Below, one piece after another: positions 1 to 9,203 of a DNA stretch of 64,000 bases (the first letter of the stretch is position 1; every line of letters starts with the position of its first letter). This DNA comes from Lentilactobacillus farraginis DSM 18382 = JCM 14108 (lineage in GTDB: Bacteria > Bacillota > Bacilli > Lactobacillales > Lactobacillaceae). The position numbers were made by a program, and so were the translations under genes. Location: contig NZ_BAKI01000002.1 of NCBI RefSeq assembly GCF_000583655.1, positions 1 through 64,000 of the forward strand, given 5' to 3'. A model generated the notes under the pieces. It saw only the letters and a program-made list of their open reading frames with translations, did not search any database and had not been told where the DNA came from.

Positions 1-54
1 GCTGCCTTTATGGCGGTTTTGCAGACGGACGAGGAAGAAAAAGGCGACAAGTAG
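1..54 (+). CDS. 3' end of an unidentified gene
   Basis: Frame 1 is open from the first base to a TAG at 52-54 and encodes 17 residues ending in an acidic, lysine-containing tail (TDEEEKGDK). No ribosome binding site or start lies inside the window, so this can only be the end of a gene that begins to the left. The following 142-201 hairpin would terminate it. The product cannot be named from so short a piece, and the open frame could be chance. Confidence 0.4.
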   Translation, partial: AAFMAVLQTDEEEKGDK

Positions 55-141
55 GCTTTTCGTCATACCGGTTACTTACTAAAGTATATTGAATTCCTAC
101 CATTTTCCTACCTAATCCCAAGCGGTTGATAATCACCAAAT

Positions 142-208
142 AAAAGAAGTCCTGTCAAACCGACAATCTTAAAATTGCCGTAACTTGACAAGACTTCTTT
201 TGCTTTTA
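142..208. terminator. Bidirectional rho-independent terminator
   Basis: The arm at about 142-158 (AAAAGAAGTCCTGTCAA) pairs with 185-201 (TTGACAAGACTTCTTTT) over 17 positions with one mismatch. A-rich and T-rich flanks serve both directions. It separates the rightward gene tail at the edge from the leftward gene at 222-656. Confidence 0.75.
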
Positions 209-221
209 TTTTTAGTGATTA

Positions 222-656
222 CTAAAAGGTTAGCTTGGGATCCTGAGTCACTAATTGATCATAAATCTTTTTTAGTTTTTGAATTTCAGCAGCGTCATCT
301 AAAATATCATCAAATAATTGTTCAATTACAGCTGTCATAGCGTCATCATCATTAAGTAACTGATTTTTTCGGTCATGGGTTTCCTGTGCTTCATATAATT
401 CTTGGAGTAAGTTGGTTAGTCGATGACGAAAATATGACAAGTGTGGATCATGATTGGTTCCTTTTAGTAAATGGGCGAGCCGATAATCATAGTACTTTTC
501 TAATTTTTCAGCCGTACCCAGTGAGAGATGGTCAATTGAACGGGTGTGATTCCGTAATCTTAAGATGATGGACGAGCTGACACCCGTTAACTGCTCAATT
601 TTATAAGCACTGGCATCACTATTTATAACTGCCTTTACTTTTTCTGATAAGTTCAT
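222..656 (-). CDS. Putative small DNA-binding protein (XRE-like N-terminus), function unknown
   Basis: The protein is about 144 residues. The N-terminal part (NLSEKVKAVI...YKIEQLTGVSSSIILRLRN) reads like a short helix-turn-helix of the XRE type, with turn-like TGVSSS. The C-terminal half is an acidic, helical segment rich in Asp, Glu and Leu that could form a coiled coil or oligomerise. I chose the ATG at 656, preceded by GGGGGTC at good spacing. An in-frame GTG at 698, preceded by AGGGAG, would add 14 residues and is a real alternative. I do not recognise the family. A transcription-regulator role is inference from the N-terminus only. The gene stands alone, divergent from the edge gene and in the same direction as the unknown gene at 925-1320. 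Confidence 0.6.
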   Translation of the reverse strand: MNLSEKVKAVINSDASAYKIEQLTGVSSSIILRLRNHTRSIDHLSLGTAEKLEKYYDYRLAHLLKGTNHDPHLSYFRHRLTNLLQELYEAQETHDRKNQLLNDDDAMTAVIEQLFDDILDDAAEIQKLKKIYDQLVTQDPKLTF

Positions 657-698
657 ATTCTGACCCCCAGGATTAATTGGGATTTTACTTTCCCCCAC

Positions 699-924
699 TA
701 AGCAGCTCCCTAATTAATGTTTACTAATTAAATGTTTTCCATTTTTTAATCTTTCTTTAATCTCAGTATATATAGCCGGAAACAACCTGTCAAAGGATAT
801 GATCAACCTTTTAACGACTGGTAAATAATATTAACTTTATTAGGAAATTAAAAAGAACTTAAAGAAATACTTGAAAAGTATGCTATAAACAATTAAACTA
901 TATAAACTAAAAGTGTGATGCTGG
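699..924. other. AT-rich intergenic region, presumed promoter area of the leftward gene
   Basis: About 225 bp, very A+T rich, with no open frame worth calling. The leftward gene's promoter probably lies here: TATATA-like stretches occur near 768-774 on either strand. No hairpin of terminator quality was seen for the gene ending at 925. Confidence 0.3.
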
Positions 925-1320
925 TTAGCCAATTCGAAGCTCCGTGATCATTTTGGTGTCAATAACTTGCCGACCATCCTGATTGGTATGTGTTTGGACC
1001 CGGTTTAACTGATGATGGCTGATAATAAATTGATCAAAGCTTGATTTTGACGGAACTTCCAAAATCGAGCGATCGTGTGATTGTTCGAAACTTAATTGAT
1101 TTAAAACCAAGTTATCGGGAATGGCGGCGAAAATATTTTCAATTGCCCGTAAAGCGGCCTCACCGGTTTTCAGGAGTTCCGGTTTCAAAAACTCCCGGTT
1201 GAATAACTGAGAACCTTCAAAAAGTGTGTCACTAGTAGGTTCTTCCAAGATAGCCCGATATCGAATTTCAATTGTTTCCGGTCTGATTTTATTAATAAAA
1301 CGTACTCTAAAAAAAGCCAT
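925..1320 (-). CDS. Hypothetical protein, 131 residues
   Basis: A soluble 131-residue protein with no signal peptide, no membrane segment and no motif I recognise. It starts MAFFRVRFINKIRPET and ends VIDTKMITELRIG. A strong ribosome binding site (AAGGGGG, eight bases upstream) supports the ATG at 1320, so it is probably translated. Repeated beta-like patterns (FRVRFINK, IEIRYRAIL, VIDTKMITELRI) suggest an alpha/beta fold, but this is weak. It stands alone and is divergent from the next rightward gene. Function unknown. Confidence 0.6.
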   Translation of the reverse strand: MAFFRVRFINKIRPETIEIRYRAILEEPTSDTLFEGSQLFNREFLKPELLKTGEAALRAIENIFAAIPDNLVLNQLSFEQSHDRSILEVPSKSSFDQFIISHHQLNRVQTHTNQDGRQVIDTKMITELRIG

Positions 1321-1482
1321 AGTTGATAACCCCCTTACTTTTCATAATAGGTAAAAGGCGTATCTAAATCAAGTTTGAATTTCGCGATAAATTTATAGTT
1401 GCGTTTTTATGGATATTCTATTAGTATATATATTAATTCGTTTTCTTTTCGATTCGTTGTAATAACTTATGAATTCTGCAAT

Positions 1483-1513
1483 GGTTGTGAAACAACCTCA
1501 AAATTATCACAAC
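1483..1513. promoter_or_regulatory. Palindromic candidate operator
   Basis: GGTTGTGAAACAACC at 1483-1497 is a perfect six-base inverted repeat around GAA. Its GTTGTGA half is repeated inverted as TCACAAC at 1507-1513. The pair lies in the AT-rich space between two divergent unknown genes (1320 and 1582), where a regulator site would be expected. No known regulator is assigned. Confidence 0.35.
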
Positions 1514-1581
1514 GGAATTTAAAATGATCATTAATTAATAAAACAATCGGCCATTAACCGGTCAGATTTATCATTTAGGAG

Positions 1582-1935
1582 GTGTTAGTTATTCTTAGTC
1601 GAACAAAGCAATATTTGCGAAAAAATGGTTATTTCTATAAAAAAGAATATATGCGTCCCTTATTAACACCGGATAATATCTATATTTTTCGATTTGGCCG
1701 CGACCGACTGGATAATCGGTTGATTATTCGTTATAGTCATAGATGGACTGGTAGACAGCGGATAAATGAGATCGATTTGCGTCTTCATAAGCAAAAGCAT
1801 CCCCGAATATTTTATAGTGAGTCGGAATTGCTTCATTACTTGGAAGGCCATCTATTAAAGCACGAGGCAAAGGTAAGGGCTCGTGAAATCGCAAAAAAGT
1901 CGAATGATGAAGTAACGGATGGAGCATCCAAGTGA
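1582..1935 (+). CDS. Hypothetical basic protein upstream of prmA
   Basis: A small soluble protein of about 115 residues, rich in Arg, Lys and Tyr (for example YKKEYMRPLL and IDLRLHKQKHPRIF), with no membrane segment and no motif I can assign. The start is unclear. The in-frame GTG at 1582 overlaps an excellent AGGAGGT (1577-1583), which is too close for normal initiation. The best-spaced in-frame codon is an ATT at 1591, a rare start. A base lost in the assembly near here is also possible. The stop codon lies within the loop of a terminator, so the gene is a single-gene unit. Basic composition would fit nucleic-acid binding, but that is speculation. Confidence 0.6.
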   Translation: MLVILSRTKQYLRKNGYFYKKEYMRPLLTPDNIYIFRFGRDRLDNRLIIRYSHRWTGRQRINEIDLRLHKQKHPRIFYSESELLHYLEGHLLKHEAKVRAREIAKKSNDEVTDGASK

Positions 1936-1948
1936 GGGATGCTTTTTT
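1924..1948 (+). terminator. Rho-independent terminator overlapping a stop codon
   Basis: GCATCC (1924-1929) pairs with GGATGC (1937-1942), followed by six T. The TGA at 1933-1935 lies in the loop, so the end of the coding sequence also encodes the terminator. Confidence 0.8.
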
Positions 1949-1994
1949 CGTATCATGAATTGGCTTAAAAAAATAAAGCGACAGGAGAGTTATT

Positions 1995-2952
1995 ATGCAA
2001 TGGACTGAAGTTTCAGTAATTACTTCAAGTGAAGCGGTGGAGGCTGTTTCAAATATTTTAATGGATTATGGCGCGTCGGGAGTCTCGATTGAGGACGCCA
2101 AAGATTTTCAGCACTTAAAACCGGGGAAATATGGCCAATACGGCGAAATTATTGATCCAAAGGACGTACCACATTTATCTAAGGGTGCCATCGTTTCCGC
2201 TTATTATCCCGATAGCAGGCATATTGCGCAGCGAACTGCAGAAATTTCAGCTAAAGTTCAGAAACTGGCTGACTTTGGGCTGCAATCAGCCCCCGCTGAA
2301 GTGAAGTTAACCCCGGTCGCTGATGAAAATTGGAAAACAGCCTGGGAAAAGTATTACCATCCGTTTTCTGTGACCAGGTATTTGACGGTGGTTCCGAGCT
2401 GGGATGATTATCAACCCAAGTCTGCACTGGAACAGATTATTCGGCTTGACCCGGGCATGGCGTTTGGCACCGGTACCCATCCAACGACGCAACTCTCCCT
2501 ACAGGCTTTGGAAATGGTGTTGCGGGGTGGTGAATCGCTAATGGACGTTGGGACCGGTTCTGGCGTTTTGAGCATTGCTGCGAAGTTAATGGGCGCAGAT
2601 GATGTGTTTGCCTATGACGTTGATGACATCGCGGTTGCTTCCGCAAAGAAAAATATTAATTTAAATCCACGGGCAGCCGACATTCAGATTTCCGCCAATA
2701 ATCTGTTAACCGGGATTCACAAGCAGGTTGATTTGGTGGTTGCTAATATTTTAGCGGAAATTATTGTGCACTGGTGCCTCAGGCATTTGCAAATCTAAAA
2801 CCGGGCGGGCATTTTCTGATGTCCGGAATTATTAAAGATAAGTACGCCTTGGTGACGGACGCGCTAAAAGCACACGGTTTAAGATTAACCAATCACTGAA
2901 AATGGCTGACTGGTACGCCATTATTGCCAAAAAACCAAGTGAAGAGGACTAA
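1995..2952 (+). CDS. prmA: Ribosomal protein L11 methyltransferase (two frameshifts)
   Basis: PrmA adds methyl groups from S-adenosylmethionine to ribosomal protein L11. Residues 183-190 (MDVGTGSG) are the SAM-binding loop and NILAEI (251-256) is the class motif. The N-terminal substrate-recognition domain covers roughly residues 1-110. The unbroken frame stops at 2798, but the expected C-terminus ([17 protein letters not shown], then [11 protein letters not shown]) continues in other frames to TAA at 2950-2952. Two single-base losses explain this, near 2771 (GTGCAC_TGGTG) and near 2893 (CAAT_CACTG). The gene is followed closely by rsmE, as is usual in lactobacilli. The breaks are probably sequence errors (see findings). 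Confidence 0.9.
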
Positions 2953-2954
2953 TC

Positions 2955-3700
2955 ATGCAGCACTATTTTTTAAATGAACCATTAACGAGCGGGCAGGAAA
3001 TTCGGCTGCCCAAATCAATTAGCCGACATTTAAGCAGGGTGCTTCGGGCTAAACCCGGTGATCGGTTTCAAGCCGTTTCTTCAAGTCAGCAGGTTTATCT
3101 TGCTCAAATTAAGGCGGTTGATGACCGACAGGTGACGGCAGTTTTGCAGCGACCGCTTGATATTGATGTGGAATTGCCTGTCAAAGTAACCATTGTGAGT
3201 GGCCTGTCAAAGCAAAACAAACCGGAATTAATTGTCCAAAAAGCAACTGAATTGGGAGTTGATCAAGTAATCTTCCTCCCGATGGCCCGCTCAATTGTTA
3301 AGTGGGATCAAAAGAGTGTCAAAAAAATCAGTCGGCTTAATGAAGTTGCTTTGAGTGCCGCGGAGCAGTCGCATCGAAACCGGGTCCCCAATGTTCAGTA
3401 CATGAATCGGCTTTCGGAGCTGACGAAGCAAAGTTTCGATGTTAAACTTGTGGCGTATGAGGAATCTGCCAAGGAAGGGGAGGCCACTGAACTGGTTAAA
3501 TCATTGGCTAAATTGACCACTGGCGAATCAATCGTAGCGGTATTTGGCCCAGAAGGCGGTATTTCGCCCGAAGAGATTGCAATGTTGACCACTCAGGATT
3601 ATCTCCCGGTAGGCTTGGGCCGAGAATATTACGGACCGAAACTGCGCCAATGTACTTTTTGACAGCTGTTTCAGTTATGACCGAACTTTTCAAAGGCTGA
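2955..3700 (+). CDS. rsmE: 16S rRNA m3U1498 methyltransferase (one frameshift)
   Basis: A SPOUT-class enzyme that methylates N3 of U1498 in 16S rRNA. The N-terminal PUA-like part contains SKSISRHLSRVLR, and the knotted catalytic part contains ATELGVDQVIFLPMARS, VAVFGPEGGISPEE and a final GLGPRILRTETAPMY. That last motif is only recovered if one C is restored in the run at about 3620 (GGGC_CGAGA). The raw frame ends too early at 3662. The repaired protein is about 248 residues, normal for the family. It starts two bases after prmA and is presumably co-transcribed with it. Confidence 0.92.
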
Positions 3701-3832
3701 TTTTGATTGGAAACAATGATAAACTATTATTATTAGACATCACGATTTTAAATGGCCTTGATCATTTGGGATTTGTCGATAATTCACAGTGTCGCTTAAA
3801 GCGTATTTTTATAACAGAGAAGAGTTGATAAA

Positions 3833-6063
3833 ATGGCTACTAAAATTTGGACTGCCGATGATGTAATAAAACAGGTTTCCGAGTATATGAATGACGACCA
3901 TGTCAAAATGGTTGAAAAAGCTTATCAGTTTGCCAAAATTGCTCATAAAGATCAAATGCGTCAATCTGGTGAGCCTTATATTACTCATCCGATCCAGGTG
4001 GCCGGAATCTTAGCTGATTTGCATATGGACCCGGAAACCGTTTCTTCAGGGTTTCTGCATGATGTTGTCGAAGACACGGGTGCCGAATTAAGCGATGTTC
4101 AGGAATTGTTTGGCAGCGACGTCGCGCTGATTGTTGACGGGGTTACCAAGCTTTCCAAAATTAAGTATAAGTCGAGTGAAGAACGATTAGCAGAAAATCA
4201 CCGTAAATTATTATTGGCAATGTGTAAAGATATCCGGGTAATGATCGTGAAGCTTGCGGATCGGCTGCATAATATGCGAACGTTAAAATCATTGCGGCCG
4301 GACAAGCAGCGGCGAATTTCAAAGGAAACTCTGGAAATTTATGCACCGATCGCGGATCGTCTGGGTATTGGAACCATTAAGTGGGAACTTGAAGATATTT
4401 CGTTACGCTACCTGAATCCCCAACAGTATTACCGGATTGTACACTTAATGAATTCAAGGCGTGATCAACGGGTTGATTATATCCAAAAAGCGATTAACGA
4501 GGTTAAAGCTGCAATTGCTGACTTGGATATTAAAAGTGAAATTTATGGTCGACCCAAGCATATTTATTCCGTCTACAAAAAAATGGTGGATAAGCATAAG
4601 CAATTCAGTCAGATTTACGACCTGTTGGCAATTCGTGTGATTGTCCAATCAATCAAGGACTGTTACGCAGTTTTAGGCGCGATTCATACGGAATGGAAGC
4701 CGATGCCTGGGCGATTTAAAGATTACATCGCTATGCCAAAAGCCAACATGTATCAATCGCTGCACACCACGGTTATTGGCCCGGAAGGCAAACCGCTTGA
4801 AGTTCAGATTCGAACTGAGGAAATGCACCGGGTTGCCGAATTTGGTATTGCGGCTCACTGGGCGTATAAAGAAGGCATTACCGGCGGTGTTAAGGGATCG
4901 CAAGATAATAATAAGTTAAACTGGTTCAAACAAATTATCGAGCTTCAAGAGGATACTGACGATGCTGCTGATTTTATGGACAGTGTTAAAGGTGAACTGT
5001 TCGGCGATCACGTTTATGTATTTACGCCCAAGGGGGATGTTTTTGAATTGCCAAAGGGTGCCGGACCGTTGGATATGGCCTATATAATTCATACCGAAGT
5101 TGGCAATCATACGACCGGTGCTAAGGTTAACGGCAAGATTGTGCCATTGGATCATCAAGTAAAAACTGGTGATATTGTTGATATTATTACGTCAACCAGT
5201 TCCTCGGGGCCGAGTCGTGACTGGATTAAAATGGTCCATACCAGACGGGCCCGAAATAAGATCAAGCAGTATTTTCGATTGGAAGATCGGGAGGAAAATA
5301 TTGTTAATGGGCGAAATATCATTACGCATAAACTGCGTGAAGAGGGCTTTGATCCCCACAAGATATTAACACCCGAAAAATTAAATCAAGCTGCTGCCAA
5401 CATGCATTATCATCGGGCTGACGATCTGCTGGCTGCTATCGGGTTTGGTGACGTTCAACCAACCGGTGTTGTGAACCGATTAACAGAAGATGTCCGAGCC
5501 CGGTTAAAGCGGGAACGCCAAGACCAGGCGGAAAAAGAAGTCCTTGAAGAACATCAAACTATTTCAGAAAGTACCGAGCAACCCGGCAGCACAAGAAAGC
5601 ACGAAAATCTTCAAACGGAATTGTCATTGAAGGCGTCGACAATTTACTGGTTCGATTAAGTCATTGCTGTACGCCGGTTCCCGGTGACAAAATTGTTGGC
5701 TACATTACAAAGGGCCGCGGGGTTTCCGTTCATCGGGTAGATTGTCCCAATATTGCCAAAGCCGAAAAGGATGGCCAGCGGCTGATCCAAGTTTCCTGGG
5801 CCAATGATCCAGAAGAACGGACCATTTATTCAGCTAACTTAACTGTTCAGGGTTATAATCGGACCGGCCTGTTGACTAACATTTTAAATGCTGTGAATAA
5901 TGTGACTAAAAACGTTTCTTCGGTTAACGGTCAGGTTGATCACAACAAAATGGTAACAATTTCGCTTTCAATCGGTGTTCGCAGTCTGGAACAACTAAAT
6001 CGATTGATTTCAACACTTAAAAATATTCCGGATGTTTATCTGGTAAAACGAAAATTTAGATAA
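3833..6063 (+). CDS. rel: Bifunctional (p)ppGpp synthetase/hydrolase (one frameshift)
   Basis: The stringent-response enzyme makes (p)ppGpp from GTP or GDP plus ATP when amino acids run out, and also hydrolyses it. In order: an HD hydrolase domain (HDVVED at residues 76-81), the synthetase domain (YSVYKKM, then RFKDYIAMPK), a TGS domain (YVFTPKGDVFELPKGAGPLD), a zinc-finger-like segment (SHCCTPVPGD) and a C-terminal ACT domain. The last two lie beyond the raw stop at 5659. Restoring one A in AAGAAAGC at about 5595-5598 joins them into a protein of about 743 residues, the usual length. Without repair the regulatory ribosome-binding end would be lost. It precedes dtd by 16 bases, the conserved pair. 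Confidence 0.93.
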
Positions 6064-6079
6064 GGAGTTTGAACGAATA

Positions 6080-6526
6080 GTGAGAGTTGTTTTACAGCGG
6101 GTCAAACGCGCGTCGGTAGCCATCAATGGGAAGGTTCACGGCCAAATTAGCAGAGGATTTATGCTGTTGGTTGGGGTCAGTGATAAAGATGGCGACGATC
6201 AAATCAATTATTTGACGCACAAAATCAGTAAGCTGCGGGTCTTTGAAGACGCTGATGATAAGTTAAATCTGGATATCCATGCAGTTGATGGCGCAATTTT
6301 GTCAATTTCACAGTTTACGCTCTATGCCGATACTAAAAAAGGTAATCGGCCAAGCTTTACCCAAGCGGGAGAGCCGACCCATGCCAAGCAGGTTTACGAA
6401 GCATTTAATGAGCGCTTGCGGCAAACCGGCCTTGACGTTCAAACCGGGGTCTTCGGCGCTGATATGCTGGTTGATCTTCAAAACGATGGCCCGGTAACCA
6501 TTATTTTTGATACTGACCACCGTTAA
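6080..6526 (+). CDS. dtd: D-aminoacyl-tRNA deacylase
   Basis: Dtd hydrolyses D-amino acids wrongly attached to tRNA. At 148 residues it has the standard length and both family signatures: SQFTLYAD at residues 77-84 and GPVTIIFD near the C-terminus. It starts with GTG and AAGGAG lies 13 bases upstream, somewhat far. It follows rel immediately and shares its transcript, which a terminator ends about 30 bases downstream. The rel-dtd pair is conserved in Firmicutes. Confidence 0.95.
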   Translation: MRVVLQRVKRASVAINGKVHGQISRGFMLLVGVSDKDGDDQINYLTHKISKLRVFEDADDKLNLDIHAVDGAILSISQFTLYADTKKGNRPSFTQAGEPTHAKQVYEAFNERLRQTGLDVQTGVFGADMLVDLQNDGPVTIIFDTDHR

Positions 6527-6557
6527 GATCGATTCGAAACATGAATTTATAGAAAAT

Positions 6558-6595
6558 AAAGACTGAGGCTGATGAGTTTTGCTTCGGTCTTTTTT
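6558..6595 (+). terminator. Rho-independent terminator of rel-dtd
   Basis: AAAGACTGAGG at 6558-6568 pairs, with two G-T pairs, with CTTCGGTCTTT, followed by a T run. Confidence 0.8.
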
Positions 6596-6611
6596 AAGGG
6601 GCGAATAAAAG

Positions 6612-7252
6612 ATGATTAACCAACTTTTTTGGGACTTTGACGGCACGCTGTTCGATACCTATCCCATGATGATTGCGGCTTTTAAACGGGCTTTGTTGAA
6701 GATGGCTATTGATGAAGTTGCCATTGATGAACATGATATTTACGTCACAATGCGCCAACACGACGTTGGCACGGCCATTCAGAAAGCGGCGGCCTTTTAT
6801 GGTATTGATGAACAGACGCTGCGCCGATTAAATAAAAAATACCAGGTTGAAATGGTTGAAGCGGCCAAGCCGTTTGATGGCGTTGCTGAGGTACTGGCCT
6901 TTGTTAAAAAGATGTCCGGCAGTCATTATTTATTAACTCATCGGGATAACCAAGCCAAACGGCTCTTGCAAAAATTTGATCTGCTAAAGTATTTCTCCGA
7001 TTTTGTGACTTCGGACCAAGAATTCCCCAGAAAGCCGAATCCGGCCTCCATTAACTGGCTGATTGAAAAAATCATGTTGATCGTTCGTCAGCCATTATGA
7101 TCGGCGACCGGAAGTTGGATGTTCAAGCTGGCAACCATGCCAATGTTGCTTCCTGTTTATTTGATCCGGACGGGTTGATCGTTGAAACCGGCAATCCGGA
7201 TATCAAGATAACTGAAGTTAAAGAATTAATTCCCTGGTTGTCGAAACGATAA
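6612..7252 (+). CDS. HAD-family hydrolase (one frameshift)
   Basis: A phosphatase of the haloacid-dehalogenase superfamily, phosphoglycolate-phosphatase-like. Motif I is DFDGTLFDT near the N-terminus, with the nucleophilic Asp. Motif II is the Thr in LLTHRD, and motif III/IV includes KPNP and IMIGDRKLDVQAG. The last motif is reached only after restoring one A in the run at 7066-7071, because the raw frame ends at 7100. The repaired length is about 213 residues, normal for the family. The substrate cannot be told from sequence. The gene stands between two strong terminators, so it is probably its own transcription unit. Confidence 0.88.
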
Positions 7253-7262
7253 TCGGCGATTG

Positions 7263-7309
7263 GAAAAGACCGGAAAGCGAGGCGTTAAGCCCCGCTTTCC
7301 GGTCTTTTC
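7263..7309. terminator. Strong bidirectional terminator
   Basis: GAAAAGACCGGAAAGCG pairs almost perfectly with CGCTTTCCGGTCTTTTC. A and T runs on both sides serve the rightward HAD gene and the leftward kinase gene. Confidence 0.88.
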
Positions 7310-7310
7310 A

Positions 7311-8152
7311 TTAATACTGTGTTAAAATTTGGTCAACCATCGGCCCGTACGTTTCACCAAACAGATTTAAATGAGCGAGCAGGTAATTGAGCTGGTACCA
7401 TGGAAGGCGTTGATCCAATCCCGGCTTTAACGGATAAACAGCATTGTAGCCGTCATAGAAATCCTTATAGAATCCGCCAAAGACAGTTGTCATAGCAATG
7501 TCGAGTTCCCGGTCGCCATAAAAAACATCCGGGTCGATTAGCATTGGTTTTCCGGAAGCTTCAAACATGAAGTTGCCGGCCCAAAGATCGCCATGCAGTA
7601 AGCTTGGTTGAACGCTGTGATCGGCGTAATATTGGTTAAATTGTTCACAAAGCGCTTGAAAATGTTTTTCACGCCAATCATTCCAGCGACCATTTTGAGC
7701 CGCTAATTTGACGAGCGGTTTGAGCCGCTGATTAATATAAAACACGCGCCAATCAGTTTGCCAAGTGTTTATTTTGGGGAGTTTACCGGCTGTGAAGTCG
7801 TGATCCAAGCCAAATTTAGGTGTATGCTGCTGATGAACATTGGCCACCATTTTGCCCAGCTCATATTGGCTGCCCTGACCCACGTCGACCCAGTTTTGAA
7901 TCAGGTACCCATCACCATTGATTTCACCGCTGGCGATGACTTGGGGGGTGTTAGCGGCTTGGCCGAGCAAATGCAGCCCCTCAACTTCATGGTCGAAAAA
8001 GACTTTCCCCCGATTGGTTGGACCTTCATGAAGTAATGATTGTTCGTCGTTCTTAATGAATAGGAATCGTTGATATCGCCACCTGAGACCGGCTGAATTT
8101 CCTCAACTTTTTCAATTGGAAGTTGTGCTAACCATTTTTGATCAACTGCCAT
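7311..8152 (-). CDS. Fructosamine-kinase-family protein (one frameshift)
   Basis: This belongs to the fructosamine/ketosamine 3-kinase family, which phosphorylates sugar adducts on amines so that they fall off proteins (deglycation). Visible features are the N-terminal SGGDINDSYSL loop, MKVQP with the ATP-binding Lys, the catalytic-loop motif LLHGDLWAGNFMF and the metal-binding LIDPDVFYGDRELDIAM. The raw frame is split near 8014. Adding one base in the coding-strand run CCAATCGGGGG restores a continuous protein of about 280 residues. ATG at 8152 is preceded by AGGAGG. It lies just downstream of the amidase gene in the same direction. The actual substrate is not known. Confidence 0.88.
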
Positions 8153-8169
8153 TTATGACTCCTCCTAAA

Positions 8170-9009
8170 TTAATGTGTTTTAAAGTAGGCTTGTAGGCCG
8201 GCAACCACGTCGTCGGCAACCTTATTTTGATAAGCAGAACTTTGAATCATCCTAAAGTCCCTGTCAGTATTAATATAACCCCCTTCGATCAAAATTGCAG
8301 GGATGGCATTGTCTCTAATAACCAAATAATTGCCAAAGTTCGTGCCCCGATTGGTTAATGGCAAGTCCGTCATTTTTTGATTAACTGCTTGAGCGAGTTT
8401 TTTTGAATCTCCGGCGTGATAATAGTAACAGGTAAAGCCGGATGCCGTGTTGGCGACGTCTGATGAGTCAAAATGAAAACTGATGAAGGCGTTCGCCGAA
8501 TTGGTTGTTGCGACTTGAGGCCGCTTATAAAGCGGGACGGTTGTATCTGAGTGCCGCGTCATGATGACTTTAGCGCCCCTGGCACGCAATTTTTTGGCAA
8601 CCAGGTTGGCAAAAATCAACGTGTAGGTTTTCTCTTCCCGGCCGTTGGCAGACAGTGCCCCGGAGTCGCTGCCACCGTGTCCGGGATCCAAAACGACAGT
8701 TGCCTCGGAAAGTTGGGTGACATCCTTAATATGACCATTGGTGACCAGCCACGAAGCTACCCAGCCAATCGTTCGGTGCTTATAAATAACTTTAATCCAG
8801 TTTCCCTGCCGGCTGATTACCTGTAGCTGTTCGCCGTGTTTGGCTTTGGCTTTAACAGAATAAGTAACGGCAGGGCCACTTCTGATATTTAATTGATTGA
8901 CTTTTACTGTGACCGAGTTGGCGTATAAAGCAATAAACAATAGGGCAAAGGTGACAATAATTGTTAAAGTTGCGATGATCCAACCGGTATTTTCAGAAAT
9001 TTTTTTCAT
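8170..9009 (-). CDS. N-acetylmuramoyl-L-alanine amidase with SH3b domain
   Basis: This enzyme cuts the bond between muramic acid and the peptide stem of peptidoglycan. Residues 9-30 form a membrane anchor or uncleaved signal. Residues about 33-95 are a bacterial SH3 domain (LNIRSGPAVTYSV, then IGWVASWL) that binds wall. Residues 104-277 are an Amidase_3 domain with zinc ligands and catalytic residues in LDPGHGGSDSG (107-116), the His of SFHFDSS and the Glu of ILIEGGYI. At 279 residues it is intact. The ATG is preceded by AGGAAG nine bases upstream. It probably acts outside the membrane in wall turnover or daughter-cell separation. It is transcribed together with the kinase gene. Confidence 0.93.
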   Translation of the reverse strand: MKKISENTGWIIATLTIIVTFALLFIALYANSVTVKVNQLNIRSGPAVTYSVKAKAKHGEQLQVISRQGNWIKVIYKHRTIGWVASWLVTNGHIKDVTQLSEATVVLDPGHGGSDSGALSANGREEKTYTLIFANLVAKKLRARGAKVIMTRHSDTTVPLYKRPQVATTNSANAFISFHFDSSDVANTASGFTCYYYHAGDSKKLAQAVNQKMTDLPLTNRGTNFGNYLVIRDNAIPAILIEGGYINTDRDFRMIQSSAYQNKVADDVVAGLQAYFKTH

Positions 9010-9187
9010 TCGCAGATTCTTCCTAATTTTTCAAGTACTTTTATTATAAATTAACGGCTGACTGAGGCTAATGATAAATGGTTAAGCCTTAATTAAATTT
9101 TCCAACGACTTGGTTAAGTTCGTCTTATTTTAAAATTGACTGACGGGGTGTGAATTTTGACTTGACTTTTTGGGCTTCCTCCACTAG

Positions 9188-9196
9188 TGTTATAAG
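9188..9196 (+). promoter_or_regulatory. Extended -10 promoter of hisS-aspS
   Basis: TGTTATAAG at 9188-9196 is an extended -10 box. No good -35 stands at the right distance, which is typical of extended -10 promoters. It lies just before the T-box leader. Confidence 0.55.
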
Positions 9197-9203
9197 CAGT
9201 TAA

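Noticed and set aside
808-831. Shared TTTTAACGACTGGT with the pyk upstream region (about 40052)
   Set aside because: A 14-base match without further similarity on either side; could be chance.
1995-2952. prmA, rsmE, era, der and others as true pseudogenes
   Set aside because: The breaks are all single-base losses, mostly in short runs, the downstream frames keep conserved residues to the normal end, and many of the genes are expected to be essential.
5872-6063. Separate small gene after rel
   Set aside because: It is the C-terminal ACT domain of Rel in the restored frame.
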